DNA of 64,000 bases from Nocardioides cavernaquae (GCF_003600895.1 NZ_QYRP01000002.1:744001-808000); one strand, 5' to 3'. Counted from the first letter of the stretch, positions 33,389-42,260 are shown. Made by a program: numbers and translations. Notes: generated by a model not told the origin, from the letters alone.

Positions 33389-34290
33389 TGAGCACCGCTA
33401 CCACCACCGCACGCGAGGTCACGCAGCTGGGTGCCGGTCGCAGCCGGGACCGCTCGACCGGGTCGCTGGTCTTCCTGGGCGCCCTGTGGTTCTCGCTCTT
33501 CTTCGGCGTGGCCGTGCTGGCCACCCTGATCATCGATACCGTCATCTCGGGTGCTCCCCGGTTCGACGCGAACCTCTTCACCGAGTACCAGTCGACGATC
33601 CGCGAGGAGAGCACCGGCTTCCGCGCCGGCATCCTCGGCAGCCTCTGGCTGATGGTCACGACAGCCATCATCGCTGTGCCCCTGGGCATCGCCGCGGCGC
33701 TCTACCTGGAGGAGTTCGCGGACAACAACAAGTGGTACAACCGGCTGATCGAGCTGAACCTGCAGAACCTCGCTGCGGTGCCGTCGATCATCTACGGCAT
33801 GCTCGCCGTCGCGGTGATGGCCCTGTTCAGTGTCCAGCGCACCGGCACCGTCATCGGCGGCGCCCTCGCCCTCGCCCTGCTGATCCTCCCGGTCATCATC
33901 ATCACGACCCGGGAGGCCGTGCGTGCGGTCCCGACCGAGATCCGGCACGGCTCACTCGCACTCGGTGCCACGGTCTGGCAGACCACCTGGCGCCAGACGC
34001 TGCCGTCCGCCATCCCGGGCATCGCCACCGGCACGATCCTCGGACTCTCCCGCGCCATCGGTGAAGCTGCTCCGCTTCTCGTGGTCGGTCTCGCGACCGT
34101 CCGGTTCGACCCGACGGGCCTGACCTCGGAAATCACCGCGCTGCCGATGCAGATCTACAGCCTGGCGTCCGAGTCCAAGCCCGAGTTGCAGACCGCAGCC
34201 AGCGCCGCCATCGTCATACTGCTCGTGATGGTGCTCGGACTGAACGCACTCGCAATCATCATCCGTAACAAGTTCACCCGATCCTGGTGA
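33388..34290 (+). CDS. pstA: Phosphate ABC transporter permease PstA
   Basis: A 300-residue permease partner of PstC, with six helices. Family signatures include [39 protein letters not shown] and the cytoplasmic loop [20 protein letters not shown] followed by [21 protein letters not shown]. Its start overlaps the pstC stop by one base, showing tight coupling. The next gene, pstB, starts 8 bases after its stop. Confidence 0.95.
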   Translation: MSTATTTAREVTQLGAGRSRDRSTGSLVFLGALWFSLFFGVAVLATLIIDTVISGAPRFDANLFTEYQSTIREESTGFRAGILGSLWLMVTTAIIAVPLGIAAALYLEEFADNNKWYNRLIELNLQNLAAVPSIIYGMLAVAVMALFSVQRTGTVIGGALALALLILPVIIITTREAVRAVPTEIRHGSLALGATVWQTTWRQTLPSAIPGIATGTILGLSRAIGEAAPLLVVGLATVRFDPTGLTSEITALPMQIYSLASESKPELQTAASAAIVILLVMVLGLNALAIIIRNKFTRSW

Positions 34291-34298
34291 GGAATCCG

Positions 34299-35195
34299 AT
34301 GTCTCAGACCCCCAACACCTTCACCATCCGCCCCGGAGGCGATGGCGACAAGCACGTCGAGACCCTCGCGGCGGCCCACTCCGAGGCCGAGCGGGTGCTG
34401 CCGGACCTCCCGCCCGCACCGGTCATCGAGGCTTTCAACCTCAACGTCTTCTACGGCAACTTCCACGCCGTGCACGACGTGAACCTCTCGTTCGGCAAGA
34501 ACGAGATCACCGCCATGATCGGTCCTTCGGGCTGTGGCAAGTCGACCGTTCTCCGATGCCTCAACCGGATGAACGACCTGGTGCCCGGCGCGCGCGTCGA
34601 AGGTGAGATCACCTACCACGACCAGAACATCTACGCGAAGGGCGTGGACCCGATCGCGGTCCGCACCCACATCGGCATGGTGTTCCAGAAGCCGAACCCG
34701 TTCCCGAAGTCGATCTACGACAACATCGCCTACGGCCCCCGGGTCACCGGCATGAAGGTCGACAGCATGGACGACCTGGTCGAGCAGTCGCTGCGCAGCG
34801 CGGCACTGTGGGACGAGGTCAAGGACAAGCTCAAGCAGTCGGCGTACGGCCTCTCGGGTGGCCAGCAGCAGCGCCTCTGCATCGCACGGACGATCGCCAC
34901 CAAGCCCGACGTCATCCTGATGGACGAGCCCTGCGCCTCGCTCGACCCGATCGCGACCTCGAAGATCGAGGACCTGATGCTCGAGCTTCGCGAGGACTTC
35001 ACCATCGTCGTCGTCACGCACAACATGCAGCAGGCGGCCCGCGTCTCCGACCGCACGGCGTTCTTCACCGCCCGCCCGGATGAGACCACCGGCAACCGCA
35101 CGGGCCTGCTGGTCGAGTTCAACAAGACCTCGACCATCTTCACCAAGCCCAACGACCAGCGCACCGAGGACTACATCTCCGGTCGCTTCGGCTGA
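34299..35195 (+). CDS. pstB: Phosphate ABC transporter ATPase PstB
   Basis: A 298-residue ATPase that drives phosphate import. Walker A is [16 protein letters not shown], the Q-loop is [14 protein letters not shown], the signature is [16 protein letters not shown], Walker B is [15 protein letters not shown] and the switch His is in [16 protein letters not shown] 34299 follows a GAGGAA ribosome site. About 45 extra N-terminal residues precede the ABC domain, longer than in enteric PstB. It is the last gene of the operon, ended by the strong hairpin at 35212. Confidence 0.96.
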   Translation: MSQTPNTFTIRPGGDGDKHVETLAAAHSEAERVLPDLPPAPVIEAFNLNVFYGNFHAVHDVNLSFGKNEITAMIGPSGCGKSTVLRCLNRMNDLVPGARVEGEITYHDQNIYAKGVDPIAVRTHIGMVFQKPNPFPKSIYDNIAYGPRVTGMKVDSMDDLVEQSLRSAALWDEVKDKLKQSAYGLSGGQQQRLCIARTIATKPDVILMDEPCASLDPIATSKIEDLMLELREDFTIVVVTHNMQQAARVSDRTAFFTARPDETTGNRTGLLVEFNKTSTIFTKPNDQRTEDYISGRFG

Positions 35196-35211
35196 GCAAC
35201 CCTGTGGGCGA

Positions 35212-35270
35212 TAGTCCCTAACGAAAAGCGCCTCTCCTGGCTCAGGGGAGGCGCTTTTCGTTAGGGACTA
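35212..35270. terminator. Long hairpin behind pstB (first of two matching copies)
   Basis: A nearly perfect inverted repeat: TAGTCCCTAACGAAAAGCGC and its complement ending TTCGTTAGGGACTA, with a stem of about 27 bp if CCTCTCCTG/CAGGGGAGG also pairs. The right arm contains TTTT. It should end pst transcription. The same outer arms recur at 36406-36468. Confidence 0.85.
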
Positions 35271-35338
35271 CAGCGGTGGGTCGCGGGTCCTGTGGAGAGC
35301 CGGATGCGGGCGCGCACCATCTGACGCACGCTCGACCA

Positions 35339-36400
35339 ATGACTCCGGACGTGCCGCCTTGGTGGGCGAACCCATGCCGGGAATCCGTGGTCTGGCCGGC
35401 ACGGATCGACCCCAACGGGAATGACGGGCCCACGCGCCATCAGGCCCGCCGATCGCACTGGCGCCCGACCAGCCATGGGCTCTACGTGCCCGCCGATGTG
35501 GAGGTGACGCCTGAGCAGCGCATCGCCGAGGCGCGTCCGCTCCTCCCCCGGCCGTTCGCGGCCGTGACCGGATGGGCGGCGCTGCGATGGCTCGGATCCG
35601 CATGGCTCGACGGGTCAGGCAGGCGGCCCGACGAAGAGCTCGATGTGCAACTGGTCACCGGTGGATTGCATGCTCGCCCTCAGCAGGGCTTCGCGATCAG
35701 CGAGGAGCGGCTGAGCTGGACTGACCTGATCGATGTCGACGGTCTCAGGATCACCCGCCCCGTGCGGTCGGTCTGTTTCCTGATGCGTTACGCGGCTGGT
35801 GTCCGCGAGGCGGTGCGCGCCCTCGACCTCGCGGCGTACAACGACCTTGTTTCCATCGCCGAGGTCCGCAAGTACGCCGACGGGCTGGGTGGGTGGACCG
35901 GCATGCCGCAACTCCGCGCCGCGCTCGAACTGGCTGACGAGAACGCTTGGTCGCCACGCGAGGTCGACCTGAGGCTGATCTGGGAGCTCGACGCTGGCCT
36001 CCCCCGTCCGCTCTGCAACGTGCCGATCTTCGATCTCCGCGGCAACCTGATCGGGGCGCCGGACGTCCTGGACCTGGAGGCAGGAGTGGTGGGCGAATAC
36101 GACGGCGCGCTCCACCTTGAGGGTGCCCAGCGCACCCGCGACGTACGCCGCGAAGCGCTGTTCCGAGGACACGGTCTGGAGTACGTGACCATGCTCAGCT
36201 CGGATCTGCCTGACCCGTCTGGAGTAGTCGGTCGCATTCTCGCGGCACACCGACGGGCCAGCCGACACGACAAGGGCGAGCGAACATGGACGGTCCAGCC
36301 ACCCGCGTGGTGGACACCCACGTTGACCGTCGACCAGCGCCGCGCGCTCACTACAAGTCAGCGCGAGCGGTTCCTGTCCATCCGCCGGCGCGCCGCATGA
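35339..36400 (+). CDS. AbiEi-like protein with a PD-(D/E)XK-type nuclease motif
   Basis: A 353-residue protein. The first part resembles the AbiEi antitoxin-like winged-helix head (RIDPNGNDGPTRHQARR, WRPTSHGLYVPADV, AVTGWAALRWLG, GLRITRPVRSVCFLMR). The C-terminal part has the pattern GAPDVLDLEAGVVGEYDGAL, with Asp, Asp/Glu and Glu-Tyr-Asp-Gly as in DUF559/Vsr-like restriction folds. This two-part layout is common and poorly studied in actinobacteria. ATG 35339 (MTPDVPPWWANP) is favoured over upstream starts, which lie against the hairpin. No partner toxin is beside it. It is bracketed by two matching hairpins. The function is not known. Confidence 0.68.
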   Translation: MTPDVPPWWANPCRESVVWPARIDPNGNDGPTRHQARRSHWRPTSHGLYVPADVEVTPEQRIAEARPLLPRPFAAVTGWAALRWLGSAWLDGSGRRPDEELDVQLVTGGLHARPQQGFAISEERLSWTDLIDVDGLRITRPVRSVCFLMRYAAGVREAVRALDLAAYNDLVSIAEVRKYADGLGGWTGMPQLRAALELADENAWSPREVDLRLIWELDAGLPRPLCNVPIFDLRGNLIGAPDVLDLEAGVVGEYDGALHLEGAQRTRDVRREALFRGHGLEYVTMLSSDLPDPSGVVGRILAAHRRASRHDKGERTWTVQPPAWWTPTLTVDQRRALTTSQRERFLSIRRRAA

Positions 36401-36405
36401 CCCCC

Positions 36406-36468
36406 GGTAGTCCCTAACGAAAAGCGCCCCATCCGTGTCAGATGAGGCGCTTTTCGTTAGGGACTACC
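36406..36468. terminator. Long hairpin (second matching copy) between convergent genes
   Basis: GGTAGTCCCTAACGAAAAGC starts the left arm and GCTTTTCGTTAGGGACTACC ends the right arm. The outer 21 bp match the copy at 35212-35270; only the loop differs (CCATCCGTGTCAGATG). It lies between the nuclease-like gene (+) and the phosphate permease (-), so it can work in both directions. Confidence 0.85.
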
Positions 36469-36488
36469 AGGAGACGGAGAGCCGAGGG

Positions 36489-37523
36489 TCAGAGGACCTC
36501 GAGCAGCAGGTGCGCGATCCAGTAGCAGCAGCCCGCGATCAGGGCGGCGGCCGGGAAGGTCGACACCCAGGCAACGACGATCGACTTCGCGACACCCCAG
36601 CGCACGGCGGAGAAGCGCTTGGTGGCGCCCACGCCCATGACGGCCGAGGTGATCGTGTGGGTCGTGGAGATCGGAGCCTCGAAGACGTACGCCGTGGAGT
36701 AGAGCACCGACGCGGCCACCGACTCCGCAGCGAACCCACGGGGCGGGTCGAGGTGGATGATCCGGCGGCCGAGGGTGCGCATGATCCGCCACCCGCCGGC
36801 GTAGGTGCCCAGCGAGATCGCGGTCGCGGCCACGATGATGACCCAGATCGGCAGGTCGTCACCCTCGGACACGAAGCCACCGGCGAGGAGCGCCAGGAAG
36901 ATGACACCCATCGTCTTCTGGGCGTCCTGGAGTCCGTGCCCGAGTGCCATGGCGGCCGCGGAGACGGTCTGGGCGACGCGGAAGTTGCGGTTGGCCTTGG
37001 CCGGGTTGATGCGCCGGAAGATCCACATGATCGCCAGCATCACGGCGAAGCCGAGGCTGAAGGCGACGAGCGGCGACAGGATCATCGGGATGACGACCTT
37101 GTTGACGACCGTGTCCCAGTTGACCGCGACGCCACCGGCGATCGCGGCGCCGCCGAGGCCACCGATCAGCGCGTGCGAGGAGGACGAGGGGATGCCGAAG
37201 TACCAGGTCAGCAGGTTCCAGGAGATCGCGCCGAGCAGTCCGGACATGACGATGATCAGCGCGTGCACCGTCACCGAGGTGCTCGCATCACCCGCCAGCG
37301 TCGCGTCATCGAACTGGATGACATCGGCGACCGTGTGGGCGACCTTCTGGCCGAGGAACGCACCGATGAAGTTCATGACCGCGGCCATGATCAGGGCCAC
37401 GCGCGGCGTCAGCGCACGCGTCGACACCGAGGTGGCGATGGCGTTGGCGGCGTCGTGGAAGCCGTTGGTGTAGTCGAAGATCAGGGCGACGGCGACTACC
37501 GCGATGATGATCGCGAGTTCCAC
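36489..37523 (-). CDS. Low-affinity inorganic phosphate transporter (Pit family)
   Basis: A 344-residue membrane transporter with about ten helices. The family repeats are FDYTNGFHDAANAIATSVST near the N-terminus and AMALGHGLQDAQKTMGVIF in the second half. WYFGIPSSSSHALIGGLGGA and APISTTHTITSAVMGVGATK are also Pit signatures. It imports metal-phosphate with protons at high phosphate. GTG 37523 lies 3 bases after the stop of the DUF47 gene, so the two are one operon. It is convergent with the pst side of the cluster. Confidence 0.94.
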   Translation of the reverse strand: MELAIIIAVVAVALIFDYTNGFHDAANAIATSVSTRALTPRVALIMAAVMNFIGAFLGQKVAHTVADVIQFDDATLAGDASTSVTVHALIIVMSGLLGAISWNLLTWYFGIPSSSSHALIGGLGGAAIAGGVAVNWDTVVNKVVIPMILSPLVAFSLGFAVMLAIMWIFRRINPAKANRNFRVAQTVSAAAMALGHGLQDAQKTMGVIFLALLAGGFVSEGDDLPIWVIIVAATAISLGTYAGGWRIMRTLGRRIIHLDPPRGFAAESVAASVLYSTAYVFEAPISTTHTITSAVMGVGATKRFSAVRWGVAKSIVVAWVSTFPAAALIAGCCYWIAHLLLEVL

Positions 37524-37526
37524 CGG

Positions 37527-38144
37527 TCAGGACTCCTTGACGGCGATCTGCTCGATCGTGTTCGCGACCTTCTCGAACGCGTCGATCGCACCCTCGAGGG
37601 ACTCGACGATGTCCTTCAGCTTGAGCACCTCGAGCGCCTTGAAGTCACCGCTGAAGAGCTTGGCGAGCAGGCGACGGAAGGTCTTGTCTCCGGTGTTCTC
37701 GAGGCGGTTGATCTCGATCCAGAACTCGGAGAGGTCCTTCATCGAGCGCAGTCGCGGCATCGCGTCGGCGGTGAGCTCGGCGCACTGCTGGAGCACCTCA
37801 ACCTGGACCGAGAGCTCCGGGGGAAGCTCCTTGACCTCGTAGAGCAGGACCAGGTCCACTGCCTCGTCCATCATGTCCATGATGTCGTCGAGGCCGGACG
37901 CGAGGGCGTAGATGTCCTCGCGGTCGAACGGCGTGATGAACGTGCTGTTCACCCGGCGCACGATCGAGTGCGTGGTCTCATCGGCCGCGTGCTCAGCGTC
38001 GCGCATGCGCTGCGCGACGTCCTCGCGGTCGGCCCCTTCGGCAAGCATCTCGGCCAACAGCCCCGCGCCGATGACGAGGTGCTGTGCCGACTCGCTGAAC
38101 AGGTCATAGAACGTCGCGTCGACAGGTCGAATGCGGAAAGCCAC
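37527..38144 (-). CDS. DUF47 (PhoU-like) Pit accessory protein
   Basis: A 205-residue all-helical protein of the DUF47 family, starting FRIRPVDATFYDLFSESAQH. It has the metal-binding-type motif DREDIYALASGLDDIMDMMD and repeated D/E-rich helices similar to PhoU. These proteins are encoded before pit genes in many bacteria and probably gate or regulate the transporter. It is not the PhoU of the pst operon. GTG 38144 starts the operon; its upstream gap to copA is 85 bases. Confidence 0.9.
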   Translation of the reverse strand: MAFRIRPVDATFYDLFSESAQHLVIGAGLLAEMLAEGADREDVAQRMRDAEHAADETTHSIVRRVNSTFITPFDREDIYALASGLDDIMDMMDEAVDLVLLYEVKELPPELSVQVEVLQQCAELTADAMPRLRSMKDLSEFWIEINRLENTGDKTFRRLLAKLFSGDFKALEVLKLKDIVESLEGAIDAFEKVANTIEQIAVKES

Positions 38145-38229
38145 GGCGAACTCCAGGTGGAGAGGGTCTGAACGGCCAACATGCTAGGGGCATATGTGGC
38201 GTGTCGTGCAAACAGCAACGACTGCCGCC

Positions 38230-40515
38230 CTACGCCGTCACGGCGCGGAAGCGCTTGAGCCTCAGGCTGTTGGTGACCACGAACACGGAGGAGAGCGCCA
38301 TCGCGGCCCCCGCCAGCATCGGGTTGAGAAGGCCGGCCGCCGCCAGCGGGAGGCCCGCGACGTTGTAGGCGAAGGCCCAGAAGAGGTTGCCGCGGATCGT
38401 CCGGAGAGTACGCCGCGAGAGCCGGATCGCCTCCGGCACCAGGAGCAGGTCGCCCCGCACCAGGGTGAGGTCGCTCGCCTCGATCGCGACGTCGGAACCG
38501 GTGCCCATCGCGAGGCCGAGGTCGGCCTGCGCGAGGGCAGCAGCGTCGTTGACGCCGTCGCCGACCATGGCGACAACCCGGCCCTCGCCCTGCAGCCTGC
38601 GCACCACGTCGACCTTGTCCGCAGGGAGGACCTCCGCGATCACCTCGGTGGCGGGATCCAGTCCCACCTCGCGGGCGACCGACTCGGCGCTGCGCCGGTT
38701 GTCGCCGGTCAGGAGCACGGGGCGCAACCCGAGCGCCCGGAGGCGGCGTACGGCCTCGGCCGAGGTCTCCTTCACGGTGTCGGCAACAACGAGTACGCCG
38801 CGCGCCCGGCCGTCCCAGCCGACGGCAACGGCGGTATGACCCTGCGCCTCCGCGGCGTCGAGCGCGTCGACCAGCGATGTGGGCAGGTGCTGCGACCACT
38901 CCTCGAGCAGGCGAGGGCGACCGACCAGTACCGCATGGCCGTCGACGATGCCCTGCACCCCCAGCCCGGGCACGTTGGCGAAGTCCTCCACCGTGGGCAG
39001 CCCGGACCCGGCGCCACGGACCACCGCACGCGCGACGGGGTGCTCGGAGCCGGCCTCGAGGGCAGCCGCGAGTCGCAGCACCTCGTCCTCGGCCTCCCCC
39101 TCGGCGACGTGCACGACGACCAGGTCCATCTCGCCGCGGGTGACCGTGCCGGTCTTGTCGAGCACGATCGTGTCGACGCGACGGGTCGACTCGAGGACCT
39201 CGGGTCCGCGAATCAGGATCCCCAGCTGTGCCCCGCGACCGGTGCCCACCAGGAGCGCGGTCGGCGTGGCCAGCCCGAGGGCGCAGGGGCAGGCAATGAT
39301 CAGGACGCTCACGGCAGCGGTGAAGGCGAACGAAGCCCCGGCGCCCGTGCCGAGCCAGAAGCCCAGGGTGCCCGCGGCCAGGGCGATCACGATCGGCACG
39401 AAGACCCCGGAGATGCGGTCGGCGAGCCGCTGCACCGGCGCCTTGCCGGCCTGCGCCTCCTCGACCAGCCGGGCCATCTGCGCGAGCTGGGTGTCGGCGC
39501 CGACGCGCGTCGCCCGCACGATCAGGCGGCCGCCCGCGTTGACGGACGCGCCGACCACCGAGTCGCCGGGCCCGGCGTCAACCGGCACCGGCTCACCGGT
39601 GAGCAGCGAGACATCGAGCGCGGAGGTCCCCGACTCGATGACGCCGTCCGTGGCGACCCGCTCCCCCGGCCGCACCACGAAGCGGTCGCCGACGGTCAGC
39701 TGCTGGATCGGGATCCGCTCCTCCTGCTCGCCGCGCAGGACCGCGACGTCACGGGCACCCAGCTCGAGCAACCGGCGCAGGGCGTCTCCGGCCCGCCGCT
39801 TGGCGCGCGACTCGAAGTAGCGCCCGAGCAGCAGGAACGTGGTCACGCCCGCAGCTGCCTCGAGATAGATCTGCCCGCTGCCGTCCTCACGACGAGGCGT
39901 CAGGTCGAAGCCGTGCACCATCCCGGGCTCCCCGGCTGTGCCGAGGAACAGCGCGTAGAGCGACCAGCCCAGCGCGGCGATGATCCCGACGCTGACCAAG
40001 GTGTCCATCGTCGAGGCGCCGTGGCGCAGGTTGACCCAGGTCGCCCGGTGGAAGGGCCAGCCACCCCACACGACGACCGGAGCCGCGAGCACGAGCGAGG
40101 CCCACTGCCAGTTGGTGAACTGGAATGCCGGCACCATCGCGAGCACGACGACCGGCAGCGTCAGCGCCGCGCTGACCAGCACTCGCTGCCGATCGGCGTC
40201 AGCGCCGTGGTCATGCCCGCCCCCGCCTCCGTCGCCGCCTCCACCGAGATGCCGCTCCTCCCCCGCCGAAAGGCCAGAAATGGCGTGCCGAGAGGTCGAT
40301 TGTGGCGCCGGCAGCACCGAGTAGCCCGCCGACTCCACGGCCGCGACCAGCTGCTCGCGGGTGATGTCAGGCTCGTGGACGACCGATGCCTTCTCGGTCG
40401 CGTAGTTCACGGACGCGGTGACGCCCTCGAGCTTGTTGAGCTTGCGCTCGATCCGGTTCGCGCAGGACGCGCAGGTCATGCCCGCGATCTGCAGGTCGAC
40501 CCGGTCAGTGGTCAT
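38230..40515 (-). CDS. copA: Copper-exporting P1B-type ATPase
   Basis: A 761-residue copper exporter. An N-terminal HMA domain has LQIAGMTCASCANRIERKL. After a low-complexity Gly/His linker come eight helices. The catalytic parts are the actuator LLTGEPVPV, the membrane CPC motif IIACPCALGLATP, the phosphorylation loop DKTGTVTRGE, GSEHPVARAVVR and hinge VAMVGDGVNDAAAL. Together they mark a Cu(I)-type P1B-1 pump. Residues about 69-85, just after the HMA domain, are encoded by a type A repeat (40262-40311). The start overlaps the upstream cuproprotein stop by 11 bases. It is last in the csoR operon. Confidence 0.94.
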   Translation of the reverse strand: MTTDRVDLQIAGMTCASCANRIERKLNKLEGVTASVNYATEKASVVHEPDITREQLVAAVESAGYSVLPAPQSTSRHAISGLSAGEERHLGGGGDGGGGGHDHGADADRQRVLVSAALTLPVVVLAMVPAFQFTNWQWASLVLAAPVVVWGGWPFHRATWVNLRHGASTMDTLVSVGIIAALGWSLYALFLGTAGEPGMVHGFDLTPRREDGSGQIYLEAAAGVTTFLLLGRYFESRAKRRAGDALRRLLELGARDVAVLRGEQEERIPIQQLTVGDRFVVRPGERVATDGVIESGTSALDVSLLTGEPVPVDAGPGDSVVGASVNAGGRLIVRATRVGADTQLAQMARLVEEAQAGKAPVQRLADRISGVFVPIVIALAAGTLGFWLGTGAGASFAFTAAVSVLIIACPCALGLATPTALLVGTGRGAQLGILIRGPEVLESTRRVDTIVLDKTGTVTRGEMDLVVVHVAEGEAEDEVLRLAAALEAGSEHPVARAVVRGAGSGLPTVEDFANVPGLGVQGIVDGHAVLVGRPRLLEEWSQHLPTSLVDALDAAEAQGHTAVAVGWDGRARGVLVVADTVKETSAEAVRRLRALGLRPVLLTGDNRRSAESVAREVGLDPATEVIAEVLPADKVDVVRRLQGEGRVVAMVGDGVNDAAALAQADLGLAMGTGSDVAIEASDLTLVRGDLLLVPEAIRLSRRTLRTIRGNLFWAFAYNVAGLPLAAAGLLNPMLAGAAMALSSVFVVTNSLRLKRFRAVTA
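40262..40311 (+). repeat. Type A 22-bp-period repeat inside copA
   Basis: CCCGCCGAAAG leads into a unit at 40273 (GCCAGAAATGGCGTGCCGAG) and a partial unit at 40295 (GTCGATTGTGGCG), the same layout as the arrays at 11855 and 23602. It encodes a linker in copA on the opposite strand with the frame intact. Confidence 0.75.
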
Positions 40516-41389
40516 GACCGCTCATCTCACCCATGTCGTCATCACCCATGTCGTGATCGCCCATGTCGCCCTCCGGCGCCGTGCTCGCCTCGGCGTACTT
40601 CTCATAGACGAACGTCGCGGAGTGCACGGTCCCCTCAACCTGGAAGTCGAAGTGCAGGACGTAGCGCCCGGGCTCGTCGAACTCGACGTGGAAGCCGATC
40701 GGCTGGTCGGTGCCCTCCATCGGGTGGGCGTGCAGGTAATCGAGGTCTTCCGCGCGGATCGCGACGAGATGCCCGCCCGCACCGAGGTAGGGCTCGAGCT
40801 GGACAGGCCTGCCCCCACGCTCGACGGTGAAGCTGAGCATGTTCCCGGCCTCTGCGAGCCCGACGGTGAACCCGTCGACGGTGGCCTCGACGTTGGGCGA
40901 CGCCAGCGGGTCGTGAGGCGGCCGCGACCCGACGGCCTCGAGGTCGGCCGTCAGCACCACGGGCTCGGCACCGCTCGGCTGCGTGTCGGCGTACATCCGC
41001 CAGGAACCCGGCCCGAGGTCGAGCGCGATGGTCCACACACCGTCATCGCCCAGCTTCGGGTGGACGTGCTGGTAGATCCGCGGGTCCAGCTTGTCGACCA
41101 GGATCAGGTGCAGGTCGCGCTCGTGCCGCTCGTCGTACGCCGTGACGGCCTTGCCGTCGCCGTCGAGCACCTCGAAGCGGAGAGTACGCCGACCGGCCGG
41201 CGCCGCGGCGTCGCCGACAACCTCGACCTCGAACTCATCCGCCTCCGCCTCCGCCGAGGACGCGTCGTGCTGGTGCGCGGGAGCTGGCGTCGGTTCGTCG
41301 AGATCGATCACCTGGCCCGCGAGGAACGCCACCAGGAAGACCCCGACGACGATGAACGGGAAGGCCGCGACCCTGATCCGCGCCCTCAT
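40505..41389 (-). CDS. Membrane-anchored copper-island protein with Met/His/Asp-rich tail
   Basis: A 294-residue protein encoded between copZ and copA. An N-terminal helix (VAAFPFIVVGVFLVAFLAG) anchors it facing out. A spacer HQHDASSAEAEADE follows, then two beta-rich regions: TLRFEVLDGDGKAVTAY with RDLHLILVDKLDPRIYQHVHP, and FTVERGGRPVQLEPYLGAGG with LDYLHAHPM. The C-terminal tail is full of Met, His and Asp (DMGDHDMGDDDMGEMSGHD), likely to bind copper. Its start overlaps the copZ stop (ATGA). I infer a periplasmic-side copper-binding role; the family is often annotated only as hypothetical. Confidence 0.78.
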   Translation of the reverse strand: MRARIRVAAFPFIVVGVFLVAFLAGQVIDLDEPTPAPAHQHDASSAEAEADEFEVEVVGDAAAPAGRRTLRFEVLDGDGKAVTAYDERHERDLHLILVDKLDPRIYQHVHPKLGDDGVWTIALDLGPGSWRMYADTQPSGAEPVVLTADLEAVGSRPPHDPLASPNVEATVDGFTVGLAEAGNMLSFTVERGGRPVQLEPYLGAGGHLVAIRAEDLDYLHAHPMEGTDQPIGFHVEFDEPGRYVLHFDFQVEGTVHSATFVYEKYAEASTAPEGDMGDHDMGDDDMGEMSGHDH

Positions 41390-41592
41390 GCGAGCACGTA
41401 GCCGGCCTCGCGGACAGCAGCGTCCACGGCGGCGCGATCGAGGGGGTCCTCGCTGGTGACGGTGACCAGCCCGGAGTCCAGGGTGATCGCTACGTCGGTG
41501 ACGCCGGCGATCTCCTGGATCTCCTCGGTCACGGAGGCGACGCAGTGGCCGCACGTCATCCCGGTCACGGTCCAGGTGGTGGTGTTGCTCAT
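41386..41592 (-). CDS. copZ: Copper chaperone, CopZ-like heavy-metal-associated protein
   Basis: A 68-residue single HMA domain. It has WTVTGMTCGHCVASVTEEI, with the M-T-C-x-x-C copper-binding loop, and ends VDAAVREAGYVLA. It would carry Cu(I) to the CopA pump in the cytoplasm. It lies 28 bases after csoR and overlaps the next gene by 4 bases, so all four copper genes form one operon. Confidence 0.93.
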   Translation of the reverse strand: MSNTTTWTVTGMTCGHCVASVTEEIQEIAGVTDVAITLDSGLVTVTSEDPLDRAAVDAAVREAGYVLA

Positions 41593-41620
41593 CGTTGTTC
41601 TCCTTGGTTTCCGAGATCCG

Positions 41621-41917
41621 TCACGACCGCACGAGGCGGGCGATCGCGTCGGAGGCTTCCTTGACCTTGATGGCGGCTTCGCGGTCGCCGGCGCGCGCGG
41701 CGTTCACCACGCAGTGACCGAGGTGCTCCTCGAGCAGGCCCAGCGAGACCGCCTGCAGCCCCTTCGTGACCGCACTGACCTGCGTGAGGATGTCGATGCA
41801 GTACTGCTCCTCCTCGACCATCCGCTGCAGGCCCCGGACCTGGCCCTCGATCCGCCGCAGACGCTTGAGGTAGTCGTCCTTGTTCCCGATGTAGCCGTGC
41901 CCGGTGTGCTCAGTCAT
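41621..41917 (-). CDS. csoR: Copper-sensing transcriptional repressor CsoR
   Basis: A 98-residue helical repressor of the CsoR/RcnR family. It has DDYLKRLRRIEGQVRGLQRM, QYCIDILTQVSAVTKGLQA and EEHLGHCVVNAA; the Cys, His and Cys residues in these are the Cu(I) ligands of CsoR. It leads the copper operon and controls itself through the operator at 41923-41942. ATG 41917 lies 6 bases after a -10 box, so the mRNA is probably leaderless. Confidence 0.95.
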   Translation of the reverse strand: MTEHTGHGYIGNKDDYLKRLRRIEGQVRGLQRMVEEEQYCIDILTQVSAVTKGLQAVSLGLLEEHLGHCVVNAARAGDREAAIKVKEASDAIARLVRS

Positions 41918-41922
41918 GCATC

Positions 41923-41942
41923 TACCCTACCCCCCTAGGGTA
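41923..41942 (-). promoter_or_regulatory. CsoR operator overlapping the copper operon promoter
   Basis: TACCCTA (41923-41929), six C, TAGGGTA (41936-41942): a perfect 7-6-7 inverted repeat with the G-tract centre typical of CsoR sites. Read on the minus strand, the arm nearest the gene contains TAGGGT 6 bases before the csoR ATG, serving as the -10 box, so bound CsoR would block RNA polymerase directly. Confidence 0.75.
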
Positions 41943-41987
41943 TAAATGCAAGGGCGCGAGACAACGACGTACGCCGTGCAGGGCGGG

Positions 41988-42152
41988 TCAGGGCTGCGGG
42001 ACCTCGGGAGCTGCGATGCCGAGAATGGCGTCGATCTGCTCCTGGCTGAGCGGCCCGGCGGACTCGCTCGCGGCGATGATCAGGTTGGTGGTGATCTCCA
42101 CCTCGCGCAGGAGGTCGGTGTCCTCAAGCGTCACGTCGAACTGATCAGCCAT
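41988..42152 (-). CDS. Small conserved actinobacterial protein of unknown function
   Basis: A 54-residue acidic protein, MADQFDVTLEDTDLLREVEI, followed by a hydrophobic TTNLIIAASE segment and LSQEQIDAILG. I have the impression of homologues of this size in related actinobacteria, but I know no function. ATG 42152 has GGGAGG 9 bases upstream. It lies 169 bases beyond the cspA stop with a terminator in between, so it is probably transcribed separately. The gap of 45 bases to the csoR promoter is short, and the two genes share strand. Confidence 0.68.
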   Translation of the reverse strand: MADQFDVTLEDTDLLREVEITTNLIIAASESAGPLSQEQIDAILGIAAPEVPQP

Positions 42153-42260
42153 GCCGGATCGCCTCCCTCCTCGTCGAGCACTGTGCACGAACTTCCCCAA
42201 GGACATCGTGCCCTCAGAAACGTCCGGAGGCGACCACTTCGTAAAAATGGCCCAGACGCG

